A DNA stretch of 64,000 bases. Source: Mytilus trossulus (Eukaryota > Mollusca > Bivalvia > Mytilida > Mytilidae). Both the position numbers and the translations under genes were made by a program. A model generated the notes under the pieces. The model did not search any database, was not told the origin of the DNA, and worked only from the letters and a program-made list of their open reading frames with translations. The DNA lies in the NCBI RefSeq assembly GCF_036588685.1, contig NC_086381.1:64921436-64985435 (forward strand), written 5' to 3'. Positions 12,501 to 22,418 of this stretch are shown here, one piece after another; the stretch's first letter is position 1, and each line of letters begins with the position of its first letter.

Positions 12501-15500
12501 TTCCAATGTTAATTTTTCATAAGAACTGAAAAATGTGGATTTTGAGTTTTCCTCAAGTTAGATTTTATGGGACTTTTTTTCTGTGTATATTTGGGGCTGA
12601 ATGCTATAGATGAGAATTAAAACATTTTCTGTTGCAATAAGTTTGAGGTTCAAACTTAGTTTGACTGGACTATAACAAGTATATTTACTCTTTAAGATTT
12701 TTTTTGTGCAAAGAGCTGCTGGAACCTATAATTTTTGGACTAAAAAATACTTTCCTAATAATAGTTTTTTTTTATGTTGCCTACCTATAAACTTACCTTT
12801 TAGGGTTTTGTTAACTGTATGTACCCAGTGGCGGATCCAGGGGGGAGGGGTTCCTGGGGTTGGAACCCCCCCCTTTTTTTGGGACGATCAATGCATTTGA
12901 ATGGGAGCATATAGTTGAAACCCCCCTTTACTCTGGGTTGGGAACCCCTTTTAAAAATGGCTGGATCTGCCACTGGTACCGTAGTTTTTTTTTTAAAATA
13001 ACATGTAAGAGCATAAAAAAACAAAATTAAACAAAATTTGAAACAATTTCTGTCATAAATTTTTTCCAGTAGAAATCTATTTAGGTGGTAATATACATAG
13101 CTTTTATTTGTTTACTATGTTACTGAATAATACATTTCGTCCATGGACACAGTTATCGTCCTTTGGTTTTTAGTTGTCTACGAATATACATGTAGTCCCT
13201 TGTGTGAACAGTGTATAACTTGCATTTTTTATTTGATACACTTTCTCAATTTATTTATATATTATATATCTAATGCAAGAAATATTAAGTAATGGGATGA
13301 AATTTCATGCTAAAAAAAATTTGCTGAATCTTTATGTTAAGTAGTGATTAGGTCCATTTAAAAAGGGTAAAACATTAGTACGTCTAAACTAAAGCTGTCA
13401 AACTGAATTTTAGAACCCCTTAGCACAGAATTGTCAATATTTTGAGTTGAAGCTGGTAGAAGTTTCTATAATTTTGATATTATTTGTCCCAATAGTACAA
13501 TGTACATTTGTAGTACACCACTGTAAAAGTCTTTTTGAGATACAGCAGGAGCGATTTTTTTAATATGAATTTATTGTCTTAAAGAAATGCACTACAAAAT
13601 AACTGTGTTATTGGGCCATGTATGTAACTGTGTCAAATACATGAACATGAAATACTCAAACATTTTTTTTTTAATCTTTTCTGAATCTGTTTGATGAAAC
13701 CGAATGAAGATATCACATGTGATACCTACATTTTAATTCAATACTTACACAATATTTAAGCCAAATATTCGTGCAAATGAAACAAATAATTCTTGATACA
13801 TTCCTTCAGATATTTCTTTCAAATCATTTCCTCTCCTTCTTCTAAGCATATAGATAAGCTGCCTTTTAAACATGTTAAGTTGCCTAGATAAATCTCTACA
13901 AATTCTACAAAAAAAAAAAAAAATAATAAGTTTCATTAACCATGTTAATACTGGCATGTTGTTTAGTATTTTTTGATCGGATTCATGTCTCTTTGACATA
14001 CCCCATTTCCATTCTCTATTTATGTCTAGAATATACATCCCCACCCAAGAAGAAGTAGGACTACATGTTCATGCAGATATAAAAAGAATTAATAAATAAT
14101 TTGTTTTAACAGATAGGTTCCTTCTTACTGTAGATGCAGAGCCAGGATTTTTAGATTGATTTATCATGTGTCTCCTACCTATACTTGTCACTTTTGAAAC
14201 ACCATATATATATATATTTTTTTAAGATGTATATTTATACATAAAAATATTTATTTTTTCATGAATAAAAAATTGTGAAAATGTTGTTATTAGATAGTGA
14301 ATTACTAAATGTAAATTATGTAATGTATATATATATATTCATGATATTAATGACAACTGTTAGTCATTTAGTTGGCACCAAAAAAAATATGTATTTACAA
14401 AGCTACAATGTACATTGTAATTTCATTGGTATTATTTTTTGGAGTTTGAAAATCATGATTGTTGTTTCAGTTCTGATCTAAGTTAACATTAAAATATTAT
14501 TCAAATTCATGTTGCATGATATGTTTTTAGATTTAAGCATTCCTGATGAAGATAAATCCAGAAAAGTGTTTTAGGCACATAAGATTGTCTTATTGAGATT
14601 TTTTGTTATACAGTACATCATGTACATTTAAAAAAAAAAGGTATTGTACAAAGTAACAATAAATATTTCAGTGCTCATTTCATTTACAATACATGCAATA
14701 TGCATGCATATGATTTCAATTTGAATGATTATGTAAGCTGTTGACACACACATGGTTCAACTTCAACTGTTTATTTTTTTGCATGATTGCTGCATAGTGT
14801 CATTTTTATAACGTCAGTGGTTAACAATGTTTAATATCCCCTACTTTCCTTTAACATGTTTAACACATGTTACAATTCTTAGACAATGTTAGACAATGTT
14901 AGACAATGTTAGATGTATGAACTTGGCTTTTAATCATCATGACAATATTTATAAATTATTTTCATTTCGTCAAAACCTTCTAAAAGAAAAATGTTTTCGT
15001 TTTCCAACATCATGAACATGTTATTATATCATTTTTATTTCAAAACAATAATGATCATGATGATCATGATAATAATCTTTCATTTCATTTTTGAAATTTA
15101 ACTCTTACTATAATTTTTCAATTTTACCACGTAAAACTTTTAACTTTTTAAATAGGGTACCAGTGTGAATGTGAAAGAGAGCAAACTACATTAATTAGGC
15201 TGTTAGGTTTCTCATTAAAATTGTTTTACAATTATCATTTCAGGGTCTTTTAAAGCTGACTATATATATATGCGGCATTGGCTTTGCTCATTGTTGAGGG
15301 CTGTACGGTGACCTATAGTTTTTTATTTCTGGGTCATTTGGTCTCTTGTGGAGAGTTGTCTCATTAACAATCAAATCACATCTTCTTTTCATTTTTTTAT
15401 AGAAAGGGGGTGACCATGATATTAGGTGGACAGATCCTCATTCTGGGGAACACTGGCTGGATTAGGGACATGTCGGAGAAAAGGACAAAAACCCAGCTGC

Positions 15501-16189
15501 ATAAATTTCCAAATCCCAGACAAATATAAAAGTTATCATGGTTACCTTTCACGCACTTTGCGTTGTTTAGTACTAGTTATTTTTTCAACAAAATTATCAA
15601 TCCATAAATCAGTTTTAATCTTCTTGAGGTCTTCATCTGTAATTTCATCAATGTGATGACAGTCGATATTAAATACATCATGTACTGCATATTTGTAACA
15701 ATCACATTTTTGATGGTCTTCTTCACTGCGTGCTCCAAAATTGCTTACAATGTTTGCACATTTATTTTTATTGTTTATGAAATGCAATAAACCATTTGTG
15801 AATACTCCGTATGCATCCAACAATTTATTTGATGGTTCTGACGCGTCAGTTTCAGCTTGGATATGAAAGTTTGATAAACATTGCATTGTCCATTCAGAAG
15901 TATTTGTGTTTATGTTTGTCATGTTTGTGCAACATTCTATGGAAATGCCCTCAGTGTTGCATCTACGCTTTTTAATATTTTCAGTGTTATTGTTGGAGGG
16001 GGTAGTAGTTTCTGGGCCATCATGACTTCTCTTTGAGTGAATATCAACGTGGTTGGAGGAAGTGTCAGGGCTACATTTAGTTGAAACACAAGACTTGGAT
16101 GGGACAGATGCCATGTTATTGTTTTTCTTAGACCGGAAGCAAGACAACTTATCCTTAGTACCAATTCGCCCCAGACAAAGTCGCCCCAT
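6397..16189 (-). CDS. Five-exon gene, uncharacterised protein of about 426 aa
   Basis: Five minus-strand segments join with matching splice phases: 15546-16189 (phase 2 out), 13749-13904 (phase 2), 10222-10345 (phase 0), 9058-9234 (phase 0), 6397-6576 (stop TAG). The coding total is 1281 nt, 426 residues. ATG 16189 follows an in-frame TAG and has an A at -3 and G at +4; Met-26 (16114) is a second good start. The N-terminal half is polar and probably disordered, with a KKRR basic patch. The C-terminal half looks folded: a D-T-D-I-V-A-I strand, an A-V-I-K-V-K strand, then a hydrophobic strand and a GMYGFLVQGTN strand. That order resembles PD-(D/E)XK nuclease-like domains, but the expected acid before x-K is not visible, so catalysis is doubtful. 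Function unknown. Confidence 0.7.
6631..6808 (-). repeat. R1 dispersed repeat
   Basis: Reads GATGTGGTGTGAGTGCCAAT, then GAGACAACTCTCC, a diverged GGCCTTCAACACGGAGCC and ACGGTCTAAT. It overlaps the 5' side of exon 5's upstream intron. Confidence 0.7.
6890..7045. repeat. Two tandem copies of a ~70-bp unit
   Basis: The text TATATAGTAAAGG(G/A)...TGTCCTTCCATC...CAGTTC..GCAATTTCACC appears twice, near 6911 and 6985. Confidence 0.55.
7873..7985 (-). repeat. R1 dispersed repeat, short
   Basis: Nearly the same as the start of the 6631 copy; broken off where R6 begins. Confidence 0.65.
7990..8548 (+). repeat. R6 dispersed repeat
   Basis: Starts GAGCCTGTGTCGCTCACCTT and ends GACGCCGGACGACAAGTGAT...CACTTAGGTGAGCTAAAAA. 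CTCACC at the left and GGTGAG at the right are inverted. It holds two internal copies of a TTGCTGCTT...TCTCTATCTATA segment. Confidence 0.65.
8815..9003. repeat. Possible TA-flanked MITE
   Basis: Bounded by TACTGTA (left) and TACAGTA (right), with inverted interior motifs GCGGCGATTTAAATTCGCGA and CGCGACGATTTAATTACTCG. The ends are short, so this is only a candidate. Confidence 0.35.
9058..9234 (-). CDS. Exon 4 of the five-exon gene
   Basis: The acceptor is TTCATTTACAG/GTGAAG, the donor ACAAAT/GTAAGT, and the length is exactly 59 codons. It encodes a GQLGGQFLCTLPFSVFG stretch and the GMYGFLVQGTN strand. Confidence 0.7.
9404..9617. mobile_element. Tc1/mariner-type MITE (214 bp)
   Basis: Left end CTGTAAATTGAGAAATTAAT, right end TAATTTCTGATTTACAG; these are imperfect inverted repeats with a TA on each side. 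The family is common in mussel introns, to my recollection. Confidence 0.6.
9756..10128 (+). repeat. R1 dispersed repeat, long copy
   Basis: The longest plus-oriented R1 copy. It extends upstream of the usual start into ATGATGTCAGTCCTTGCCAC and GTGCCTGTCCCAAATCTGGA, and ends ATTATACCACATTTTCTCTT. The ORF spanning it belongs to the repeat. Confidence 0.7.
10222..10345 (-). CDS. Exon 3 of the five-exon gene
   Basis: The acceptor TTTCTTGCAG/G is the only strong one in the open frame that fits phase 2. The exon ends ATTAAG/GTAAAA and encodes the DTDIVAI and AVIK strands. Confidence 0.65.
10478..10668 (+). repeat. R1 dispersed repeat, diverged
   Basis: Contains GACTGTTGGTTTTCCAGTTT, TATAGCTTACTG and GAGAGTTGTCTCATTGACAC, and ends CACATCTTCTTATG. 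The CGTACGG core is lost. Confidence 0.6.
10808..11000. mobile_element. MITE with AATTGGCCGTTTC ends
   Basis: Left AATTGGCCGTTTCTGAATCT, right AGATTCTGAAACGGCGAATT; inside them CATGGGTAAT/ATTACCCAGAATG continue the inverted repeat. No ORF; target duplication unresolved. Confidence 0.6.
11621..11782. repeat. Near-perfect palindrome, 60-bp arms
   Basis: Arms 11621-11680 and 11723-11782 pair at 59 of 60 positions by eye. The 42-base centre contains a further stem (ATTTTACAC/GTGTAAAAT). It lies in the intron between exons 2 and 3 of the minus-strand gene. Confidence 0.85.
12045..12475 (+). repeat. R5 dispersed repeat, two tandem units
   Basis: Two successive units each carry TCTAATTTGGC...AAAATTAGAAAGATCA...CATGT. 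Only the second ends with GGACAGACGGACGGACAGAC and the ATAATGCCCCTCTACTATTG tail. Confidence 0.75.
12826..12975. mobile_element. R4 MITE, complete copy with GTACC duplication
   Basis: Ends CAGTGGCGGATCCAG and CTGGATCTGCCACTG, flanked by GTACC at 12821-12825 and 12976-12980. The interior contains GGTTGGAACCC and GATCAATGCATTTGAATGGG. Confidence 0.8.
13749..13904 (-). CDS. Exon 2 of the five-exon gene
   Basis: The acceptor follows a run of about 13 T (TTTTGTAG); a second acceptor nine bases later keeps the same phase. It encodes a basic helical stretch (MFKRQLIYMLRRRRGNDLKE) and ends ATTGT/GTAAGT, a consensus donor. Confidence 0.7.
14880..14912 (+). repeat. Short tandem repeat, 11-bp unit x3
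   Basis: AGACAATGTT(A/T) occurs three times in a row. Confidence 0.7.
15197..15386 (+). repeat. R1 dispersed repeat
   Basis: Has GGCTGTTAGGTTTCTC, GCTGTACGGTGACCTATAG and CACATCTTCTTTTC. It lies in the first intron of the minus-strand gene. Confidence 0.75.
15546..16189 (-). CDS. Exon 1 of the five-exon gene
   Basis: Codes for about 214 residues rich in S, T, N and D, including NIKKRRCN, and ends ...RKVRE plus two bases. The donor is GAAAG/GTAACC. A cysteine/histidine-rich segment (KCDCYKYAVHDVFNIDCHH) lies near its end. Confidence 0.7.
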
Positions 16190-16544
16190 TATCTACAACC
16201 TCGCCAACCTTTCCTTCAATTTTGTGAATACCTTCTTGGAAACAAGAATTCCACCCTCATCACATATACGTGTAAGATTTACAGTTGAAAACAAAGAGGG
16301 TTTTAGTTACTCATCATTATTTATTGTTAAAAACACAATACTTTTAAATTTCGGAAAATATACGTTTCCTACGTGTTTGGTTTGTTGAAATTATTTCCCC
16401 AGAGCACGAAATACAAAGTAGAAATATTTTCTTCTATATTCTGTAACACAATCTATATAGGTAAACTGACCTAAAGTTACTAATTGTTCTCATGTCTGTC
16501 ATGTGTTTGTGTACAAATGATACAAATGAATTGTTAAATGGTTA
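16190..16544. other. Upstream of the five-exon minus-strand gene; no feature seen
   Basis: Expected to contain its 5' UTR and promoter. No TATA box could be assigned. Confidence 0.3.
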
Positions 16545-17886
16545 CAGGGGCGGATCCAGCCATTTAAAAAAAGGGGGTTCCAACTACATGTATATATGTC
16601 ACATTAAAAAGTATCATGCATGGTAAATTGTTTAAACAGGGTCCCAGATAGCTTCAACTGGATGAAAAAATTGTGAAATTTTAGAACTTATCCAGAATGG
16701 AATAAATAGCGATTACTGGGTGTATTCAAATCACAGGCACTTGTTTTCTATCCATGGCAAGATAATTCTACTTTATGGCAAGCTGTTGTGGAATTTATTC
16801 CCTATTTATTAATATTAAAAAATCATTTATTAACATTAAATATTATTTTTTAATATTAATAAATCGAATATTTAATATTAATAAATATTTTTTACTTCCA
16901 CAATGTAACGTGACGGTACCCAAATTGCACCTATTTTGACAGTTTTTTCACCTACGTTTTTTTATGATCAAGAAAAAAATGTCCATCCTGTGTTTATTTT
17001 GTAGCCCTATCCTTCTTGATTGTATATGTACACCAATTTAGATTTTAATCCATATTGAGTCATTGAAAAATGGGTTTGAATCAACCTCCAGACTATCCAT
17101 GATTCTGTAATGAGGAGTACCCAAATTGCATCCATGCTTAGATTCACATCGTCAAAAGTCTAATAACCGGGCTTTTGTTTAATTTCTTCAAATATTTTTA
17201 ACAATTGGATATTTGTCCATGCCTACTCTTCATATTTTACGAAATGGATCAGTGGATAGTTGTAATATATTGTATTTGCTAATTTTAAAAAGATGACGTT
17301 TTGATGACGTCGCATGGTGACGTTTTCGCACATTTTGTTTTTTCAGTAAACAGTCCATCTGTTGATAAATACTGTGAACGTTTTGAGTATATCTGAATAT
17401 GTTTACCTATGTTGGGAGACGTGCATAGTATCAAATCATAAAAATACAAATTGTTTAGTCTCTAGGACATGTAGGAAATCTTGTAAGATTTTTGTTGCTA
17501 TTTTTTTCAAAATTAGGTGCAATTTGGGTACTCGGTGCAATTTGGGTACCCTTACGTTATATAGTTTTAACCAAAATGTACATGTATAGTAAAAAACAGA
17601 AGAAAAAGAAGTTATCTGGTTATGTTGAAATTTTTATTTTTGTATATTATTCACTGTAAATAAAAATTAGATCCCACGTAGCACGGCATAGTAAAATCAG
17701 TGCCAGGCACATTATCATCAGTATGTTGATGGAGTGCTGAATTATAAAGAAGAAGAAGATATATAGGGATAGTAGATTTTGCCATGGATAGAAAACAGGT
17801 GCCTGTGATTCAGAATCAAATGCATTAATCGTCCAAAAAAGGGGGAGTTCCAACCCCTGGAACCCTCCTCCTGGATTCACCACTTT
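16545..17886. mobile_element. R4 MITE split by nested insertion(s)
   Basis: The left part (CAGGGGCGGATCCAGCCATT, 16545) and right part (GCATTAATCGTCC...CTGGATTCACCAC, to about 17886) are one R4 copy interrupted by about 1.2 kb. GTTA lies beside both outer ends. The inserted DNA is described as a separate feature. Confidence 0.65.
16732..17807. mobile_element. Inserted element with CACAGGCAC inverted ends
   Basis: Left CACAGGCACTTGTTTTCTAT (continuing CCATGGCA) and right its inverse form an imperfect terminal repeat of about 28 bp. Inside, a second inverted pair (GGTACCCAAATTGCACCTA near 16915; TAGGTGCAATTTGGGTAC near 17518) suggests another nested layer. ATTCAAAT at the left edge and ATTCAGAATCAAAT at the right edge match the R4 target site. 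No transposase ORF was found. Confidence 0.55.
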
Positions 17887-17965
17887 GTTACATCATTATT
17901 AAAGGCTCTTTTTTCAATCTAAAAGGGGGGACCTAACTTTTTTTATTATTTTTACATTATTAAAA

Positions 17966-18700
17966 TTGAGAATGGAAATGGGGAATGTGTTTAAGAGACA
18001 ACAACTCGACCAAAGAGCAGACAACAGTGGAAGGCCACCAATGCAGGCAGGGTTCTCACTTAGGAAAGTCCATGAGTCCTGGACTCATGAAAAATGAAAA
18101 TCTGTCTGGACTCACCATTTTCAAAGATGCATCAAGATTGAAATACTTTGTATAAACACTGATAAACTGAACATAGTTAGACACACTTGTATACATAATA
18201 TATATATGTATCATCATTTATAGCATTAAAGTTAAAAAATATATATGAATTTAAGGTCATTAAATTGCTCCCTTAGGTCGTGTACAATGTAGGTCATGGA
18301 CCTTCTGCTGTTGTGTTTTTTTATTTGGTCGGGTTGTTGTCCCTTTGACACATTCCCCATTTCCGTTCTCAATTTTAGTTTTAAATTATTATATTGCAAT
18401 TAAGCATTTTCTTCTTGCTGTTGGACTCACCATGGCCAAAAATGACGAGTCCCTGGACTAGCCTTCAAATATCCTTAGCAAGAACCCTGGGTATTCAAAG
18501 CAGGCAGAAACTCCCACACCTGGAGGTGTGCTTCAGCTGTCCCCTAAACAAAAATGTATAATACAAGTTCAGTGATAATGGACGTCATACTACATTTGTA
18601 AACTTCGAAATATACACAATACACAAGAAACTTAAATTAACAACACTGACAAACGCCAGAGGCTCCTGACTTAGGGTAGGTGCAAAATTGAGTACCTTTC
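17966..18700 (+). repeat. R2 dispersed repeat interrupted by an inserted element
   Basis: R2 begins ATTGAGAATGGAAATGGGGA at about 17968, breaks near 18050, and resumes at about 18490 with CAGAAACTCCCACACCTGGA through GACGTCATACTAC to CCAGAGGCTCCTGACTTAGG. Confidence 0.65.
18053..18490. mobile_element. Inserted element with CAGGGTTCT ends
   Basis: Left CAGGGTTCTCACTTAGGA and right TCCTTAGCAAGAACCCTG are imperfect inverted repeats. GAGTCCTGGACTCA near the left and GAGTCCCTGGACTAG near the right extend the arms. It carries its own inverted R2 scrap at about 18325-18382. hAT-like ends are possible; no target duplication was confirmed. Confidence 0.5.
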
Positions 18701-19047
18701 TTGTTTAAATTGCTTTGCATGTTATTTGGGTCCTTTTAAAACACATATGGGGTATTCGTTTCACTTAAACGCCTAATTACTTTCTATCTACCATAAATGG
18801 ACATTACCGGAGGTCCATTAAAATTTTGACGTCATAAGAGGAAATGTCTGATGCAACAAACATTGACAAAGTATATTGATTGTTGTATCATGTCAAAAGT
18901 TCAAGTGTGGCATATATATTCTTGGGTCAAGTGTAGCAGATTCCCTAGTACAGAGATAAGAATGCAATCTTCTCACAATGAAACGAAATAAACATTTTTG
19001 GGATAATATTTCTATTAATTCTTTACCATGTTGATATACTGCATGTA

Positions 19048-19267
19048 CTGTGGAATTCATTTACTTTCTTGGGTATCAATATTTGTGGATTGCTGAAAAC
19101 TTACATACATTTGTATTCTTGGATATTTGATTTTGTGGTTTTACTAATATCTGTATAAAAAGGTCATGTTATTAGTTGGACATTTGAATTCATCATGTTC
19201 ATGGTTCACCTGTACCCATGAAATCCACGAATATTGGTATCCAACAAATATATATATGAATCCACAG
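19048..19267. mobile_element. Tc1/mariner-type MITE (220 bp)
   Basis: Left CTGTGGAATTCAT, right ATGAATCCACAG, with TA on both sides (19046-19047, 19268-19269). Inner arms TTGGGTATCAATATTTGTGG and CCACGAATATTGGTATCCAA are also inverted. It sits about 160 bp upstream of the TRIM-like coding exon. Confidence 0.75.
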
Positions 19268-19430
19268 TATACATAAATATTAAATTCTCTAGCTAGATGT
19301 TTTAATTATTATATCACCATGATCACTGTATTAGTGAAAAACTTAATTGAAATCAGTTAAAAAATAAATCATGATTGACCACTGTCATGCCTTTATTGTT
19401 TTAGTAATTGTTGATTTCTTATATTTTAGG

Positions 19431-21350
19431 ATGGCAGCATCATTTGATAAATTATGTGGCCCGTGTGAAGCAAGACATACAACAGAAATTGCAGTTGTCT
19501 GGTGTATTGATTGCGATGATGGACTATGTCTCCCTTGTTTGGAACACCACAAAGTCAGCAAAGCTAGCAATAAACACCATACCATACCAGTTAGTAAGTA
19601 TGCAGAAGTGGAATCAGTTTCCTCGTTAATAAAGATGGAGTGCGAAGAACATCATCAAAAATTAACTTTTTTTTGTCAAGATCACTATTCCACTGCCTGT
19701 GCTCTATGTATACCAGAAAAGCATAAACAATGTACATGTATAAAACCCATCGAACAACTTGCTCATCATGCAAAAACGTCAACAGAGCTGTTTGAATTAG
19801 AGAAAGGACTTAAGGAGCTTTCTAATACCCTTGTTGAACTTAAAACTCACAGACAGCAAAATATCGAAGAGTTGAGAGGCCAAAGAAAAAACATTTTGGC
19901 AGAAATTAAATCTTTAAGAAAACAGCTTGATACATATCTGGATGAGTTGGAATCTGATTTGTTAAAGAAGTTAGAAAGTTTGAGCGACCAAAATATATCC
20001 GAAATAGACAAGTTACTTACAAAATTAAAGGACAAAGAGACACAAATTAAAAGTCTTGGAGAGTCAATTTGTCAAATCAAAGAAACATTATCCGATGTTC
20101 AAGTCTTTTTAGCAACAAAAAGTGTTGGTGAAAAGTTGCACGAAGAACAAGAATGGATTTCAACTCTATGTAACCAGGAGGTAGCTAAAGAGTCAATTCT
20201 AGAACTATCTACTGATTCACAACTAAAACATTTATTAACCGACCTGAAATGCTTTGGCACAGTACAGATTGCCAGAAATCCTTGTCAAGTTAAAGTAGAA
20301 GCCTGGGAGCTTCTTAAAGCACAGCTTAATGTTCCGGTAACTGTAGTAAGAGATATTAACCAGACAGAACTGGAACTAATAAGAGAGATTTCTTTTGATG
20401 ATGAATCATTTATAAGAGATTGCATTATTGTCAGTGATGGGAGAATGATTTTTGCAGATATCACGAATAATAATGTATTAGTTTATACTCGTGATGGACA
20501 GCCGTTGAAGACAATCAGTGTTGGCGAATCTCCGTTTGGATTAGCTGTGATACACACCAATACTGTGGCGGTCACTTGTCGTGATGAACAATCAATAAAC
20601 ATAGTAAATATCGATGAAGGTGTTGTAAAACAAAAGATAAATGTTGGGAAACCTTGTTCTGGTTTATCATACAACAATGACAATCTGTATGTTCTCGTCA
20701 CGAAAACAGGGATAATGGAATTTGATTTATTTGGAAATCTTAAGAGAACAATTCTGGTAGATGTTCCAAGTGAAGAGTGTTACATATCTTTTTATAAAGA
20801 CAAGTTTTGTTACACAAGTAACAATAAGGCCAAATAAAAAAGCATGTGTGTTTCCTGTTTCCCTACCTACCCTATATTTTAAGCTTAGAAATAGCCTACC
20901 CTAAAGTTTTTTTGGTCATTTTTCAATAAGCACTGTTAAAGTCAGGATTTCTCTCCCATAGACTCAATGTAAAAAAAAATGGTAAAATGAAAAAAAATCC
21001 CTACCTACCTACCCTATTTTTTTCAAAGAGGAAACAGGAAACACACATATTATTTTATTTGGCCTAATGCTGACATTATTGCATGTTGTGATAAACTTGG
21101 AAGTACAATCTGGAAATGGGACATTGCTTATTCCGGTGTCACAGTTGACAATTACGGAAATTACATTGCTTCAGAATACAGTACTGGCATATTGCAAATA
21201 GTATCATCTGATGGTAAGAAGAAAAAACAACTTCTAAAACCTTTGAAAACCTGTGAAAATTGGCCAGAAGGTGTGTTCTTTGACAAAAACAGCAGAACAT
21301 TACTAGTAACCTGTATTTCAGGTTATGCCATGCTTTACCATGTCATTTAA
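19431..21350 (+). pseudogene. TRIM-like B-box/coiled-coil/propeller gene, disrupted by a MITE
   Basis: Start chosen at ATG 19431, which follows a splice acceptor (TTATATTTTAG/G); the upstream ATG 19371 would lie in the intron. Residues 9-52 form B-box 1 (C9, C12, C25, C28, C33, C36, H39, H49). Residues 71-107 form B-box 2 (C71, H74, C82, H85, C90, C93, H98). A long E/K/L-rich coiled coil covers about 115-250, then a beta-propeller-like region with repeated strand-turn text. There is no RING domain, so an E3 ligase role is not implied; bivalves have many such RING-less members. The frame stops at 20837, 468 residues in, because a 237-bp element was inserted at 20828. The frame resumes exactly at 21068 and runs to TAA 21348-21350. 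Without the insertion the protein would be 559 residues. Loss of function is likely unless the element is spliced out. Confidence 0.88.
20828..21064. mobile_element. PIF/Harbinger-type MITE inserted in the TRIM-like gene
   Basis: A 237-bp element with about 35-bp terminal inverted repeats beginning GGCCAAATAAAA and continuing TGTGTGTTTCCTGTTTCC (about 32 of 35 positions match). It is flanked by TAA at 20825-20827 and 21065-21067. GGCC-type ends with a 3-bp T-A-A duplication are typical of PIF/Harbinger MITEs. CCTACCTACCC motifs lie just inside both arms. It brings an in-frame TAA at its tenth base. Confidence 0.9.
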
Positions 21351-22193
21351 ATCACAAATAAGACCTACCAACTTATATCTGGGTAACTACATTGGAAACA
21401 TGAAGAGTGCTTGCCACATGTAGATCAGGATCGGCTTACTCTTTTATTTGTTAATGCCTCTGTGTATATGTGATTATCTGTATCACTATGGAATTGAGAT
21501 ATGAGCATTTTGGGGTAAAGATTGCATGAAATTTAATCAAAACCTTATCATGCTTATGTTACTGACTTGATATCTAAAATATTCAAGGCTTATCACTACC
21601 TTTCAATGCACAAAATATAGTGCATTGATGATAACATTCTAACGTCCTATCCATGAAAATTTTCAGAAAATTTATCAATGTAATATATGCTCAGATTTCA
21701 AGTCACAAAATGATGTATCACAAATCGAGAAAATCACATAACTTTTGAAAGGTGCAGAAATCTAATATATATATATGTTCTAAAAATATAAATGTCATTG
21801 TTAAAGTCGTCTTTAAGTTATCTCCCATTGTCCAGATTTGTAGTTGAATCTGCTACAACCAATGCTTTATTGACAACATGGACAATGCAAAAAATAATTT
21901 TACTTCCTACTGTTAAATATATGCAATTTTTTTTTTTTTTTAACAACATAATAATATTTATTCATCTAATCTTGCTTGTTACAAGTTTCACCAAGAGTCC
22001 AAGCTTCTCTTGATTTACCCTGTTACACTCCACTGATTATCCAGGGAAATAAACATGCAGCTGATCCAACTTATTAAGTTATAAAAAATAATGTAAAGTT
22101 GTATAGTTGTCTTATGCAGAGATTTATCAATGCTAAAAATTCTTTCGAATTGACAATAATATTGGACATCTTGAGGCCATAATAAATAATAGG
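21351..22193. other. 3' flank of the TRIM-like gene; no other feature seen
   Basis: AT-rich sequence. An AATAAA lies near 22048 but is not clearly tied to the gene. Confidence 0.3.
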
Positions 22194-22412
22194 TTTGTTT
22201 GCCCAAACGCTACCTACCCTGAAAAAAGCTGCCTACTCAAATTCTTTTATTGTCCTGATTTGAAGAATTTTTTTTTTTAATCAAATGTGCATGAAGACTA
22301 ATAAACATCTGACATTCTGATACTCCAATTTCTTTTTTTGAAAAAAGAAAAAGAAAATGCCTACCTACCTACCCACTGTCTCAACCTTTGGGTAGGGTTT
22401 GGGCAAACCAAA
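22194..22412. mobile_element. Probable MITE with TTTGCCCAAAC ends
   Basis: Left TTTGTTTGCCCAAACGCTAC and right GTAGGGTTTGGGCAAACCAA are inverted. CCTACCTACC motifs inside both arms recall the Harbinger-type MITE at 20828. The target duplication is unclear. It abuts the 3' end of the LINE remnant. Confidence 0.5.
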
Positions 22413-22418
22413 TTATTT

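Noticed and set aside
19371-19430. Upstream ATG in frame with the TRIM-like exon
   Set aside because: It precedes a good splice acceptor and encodes intron-like hydrophobic residues; homologous proteins start at the B-box side.
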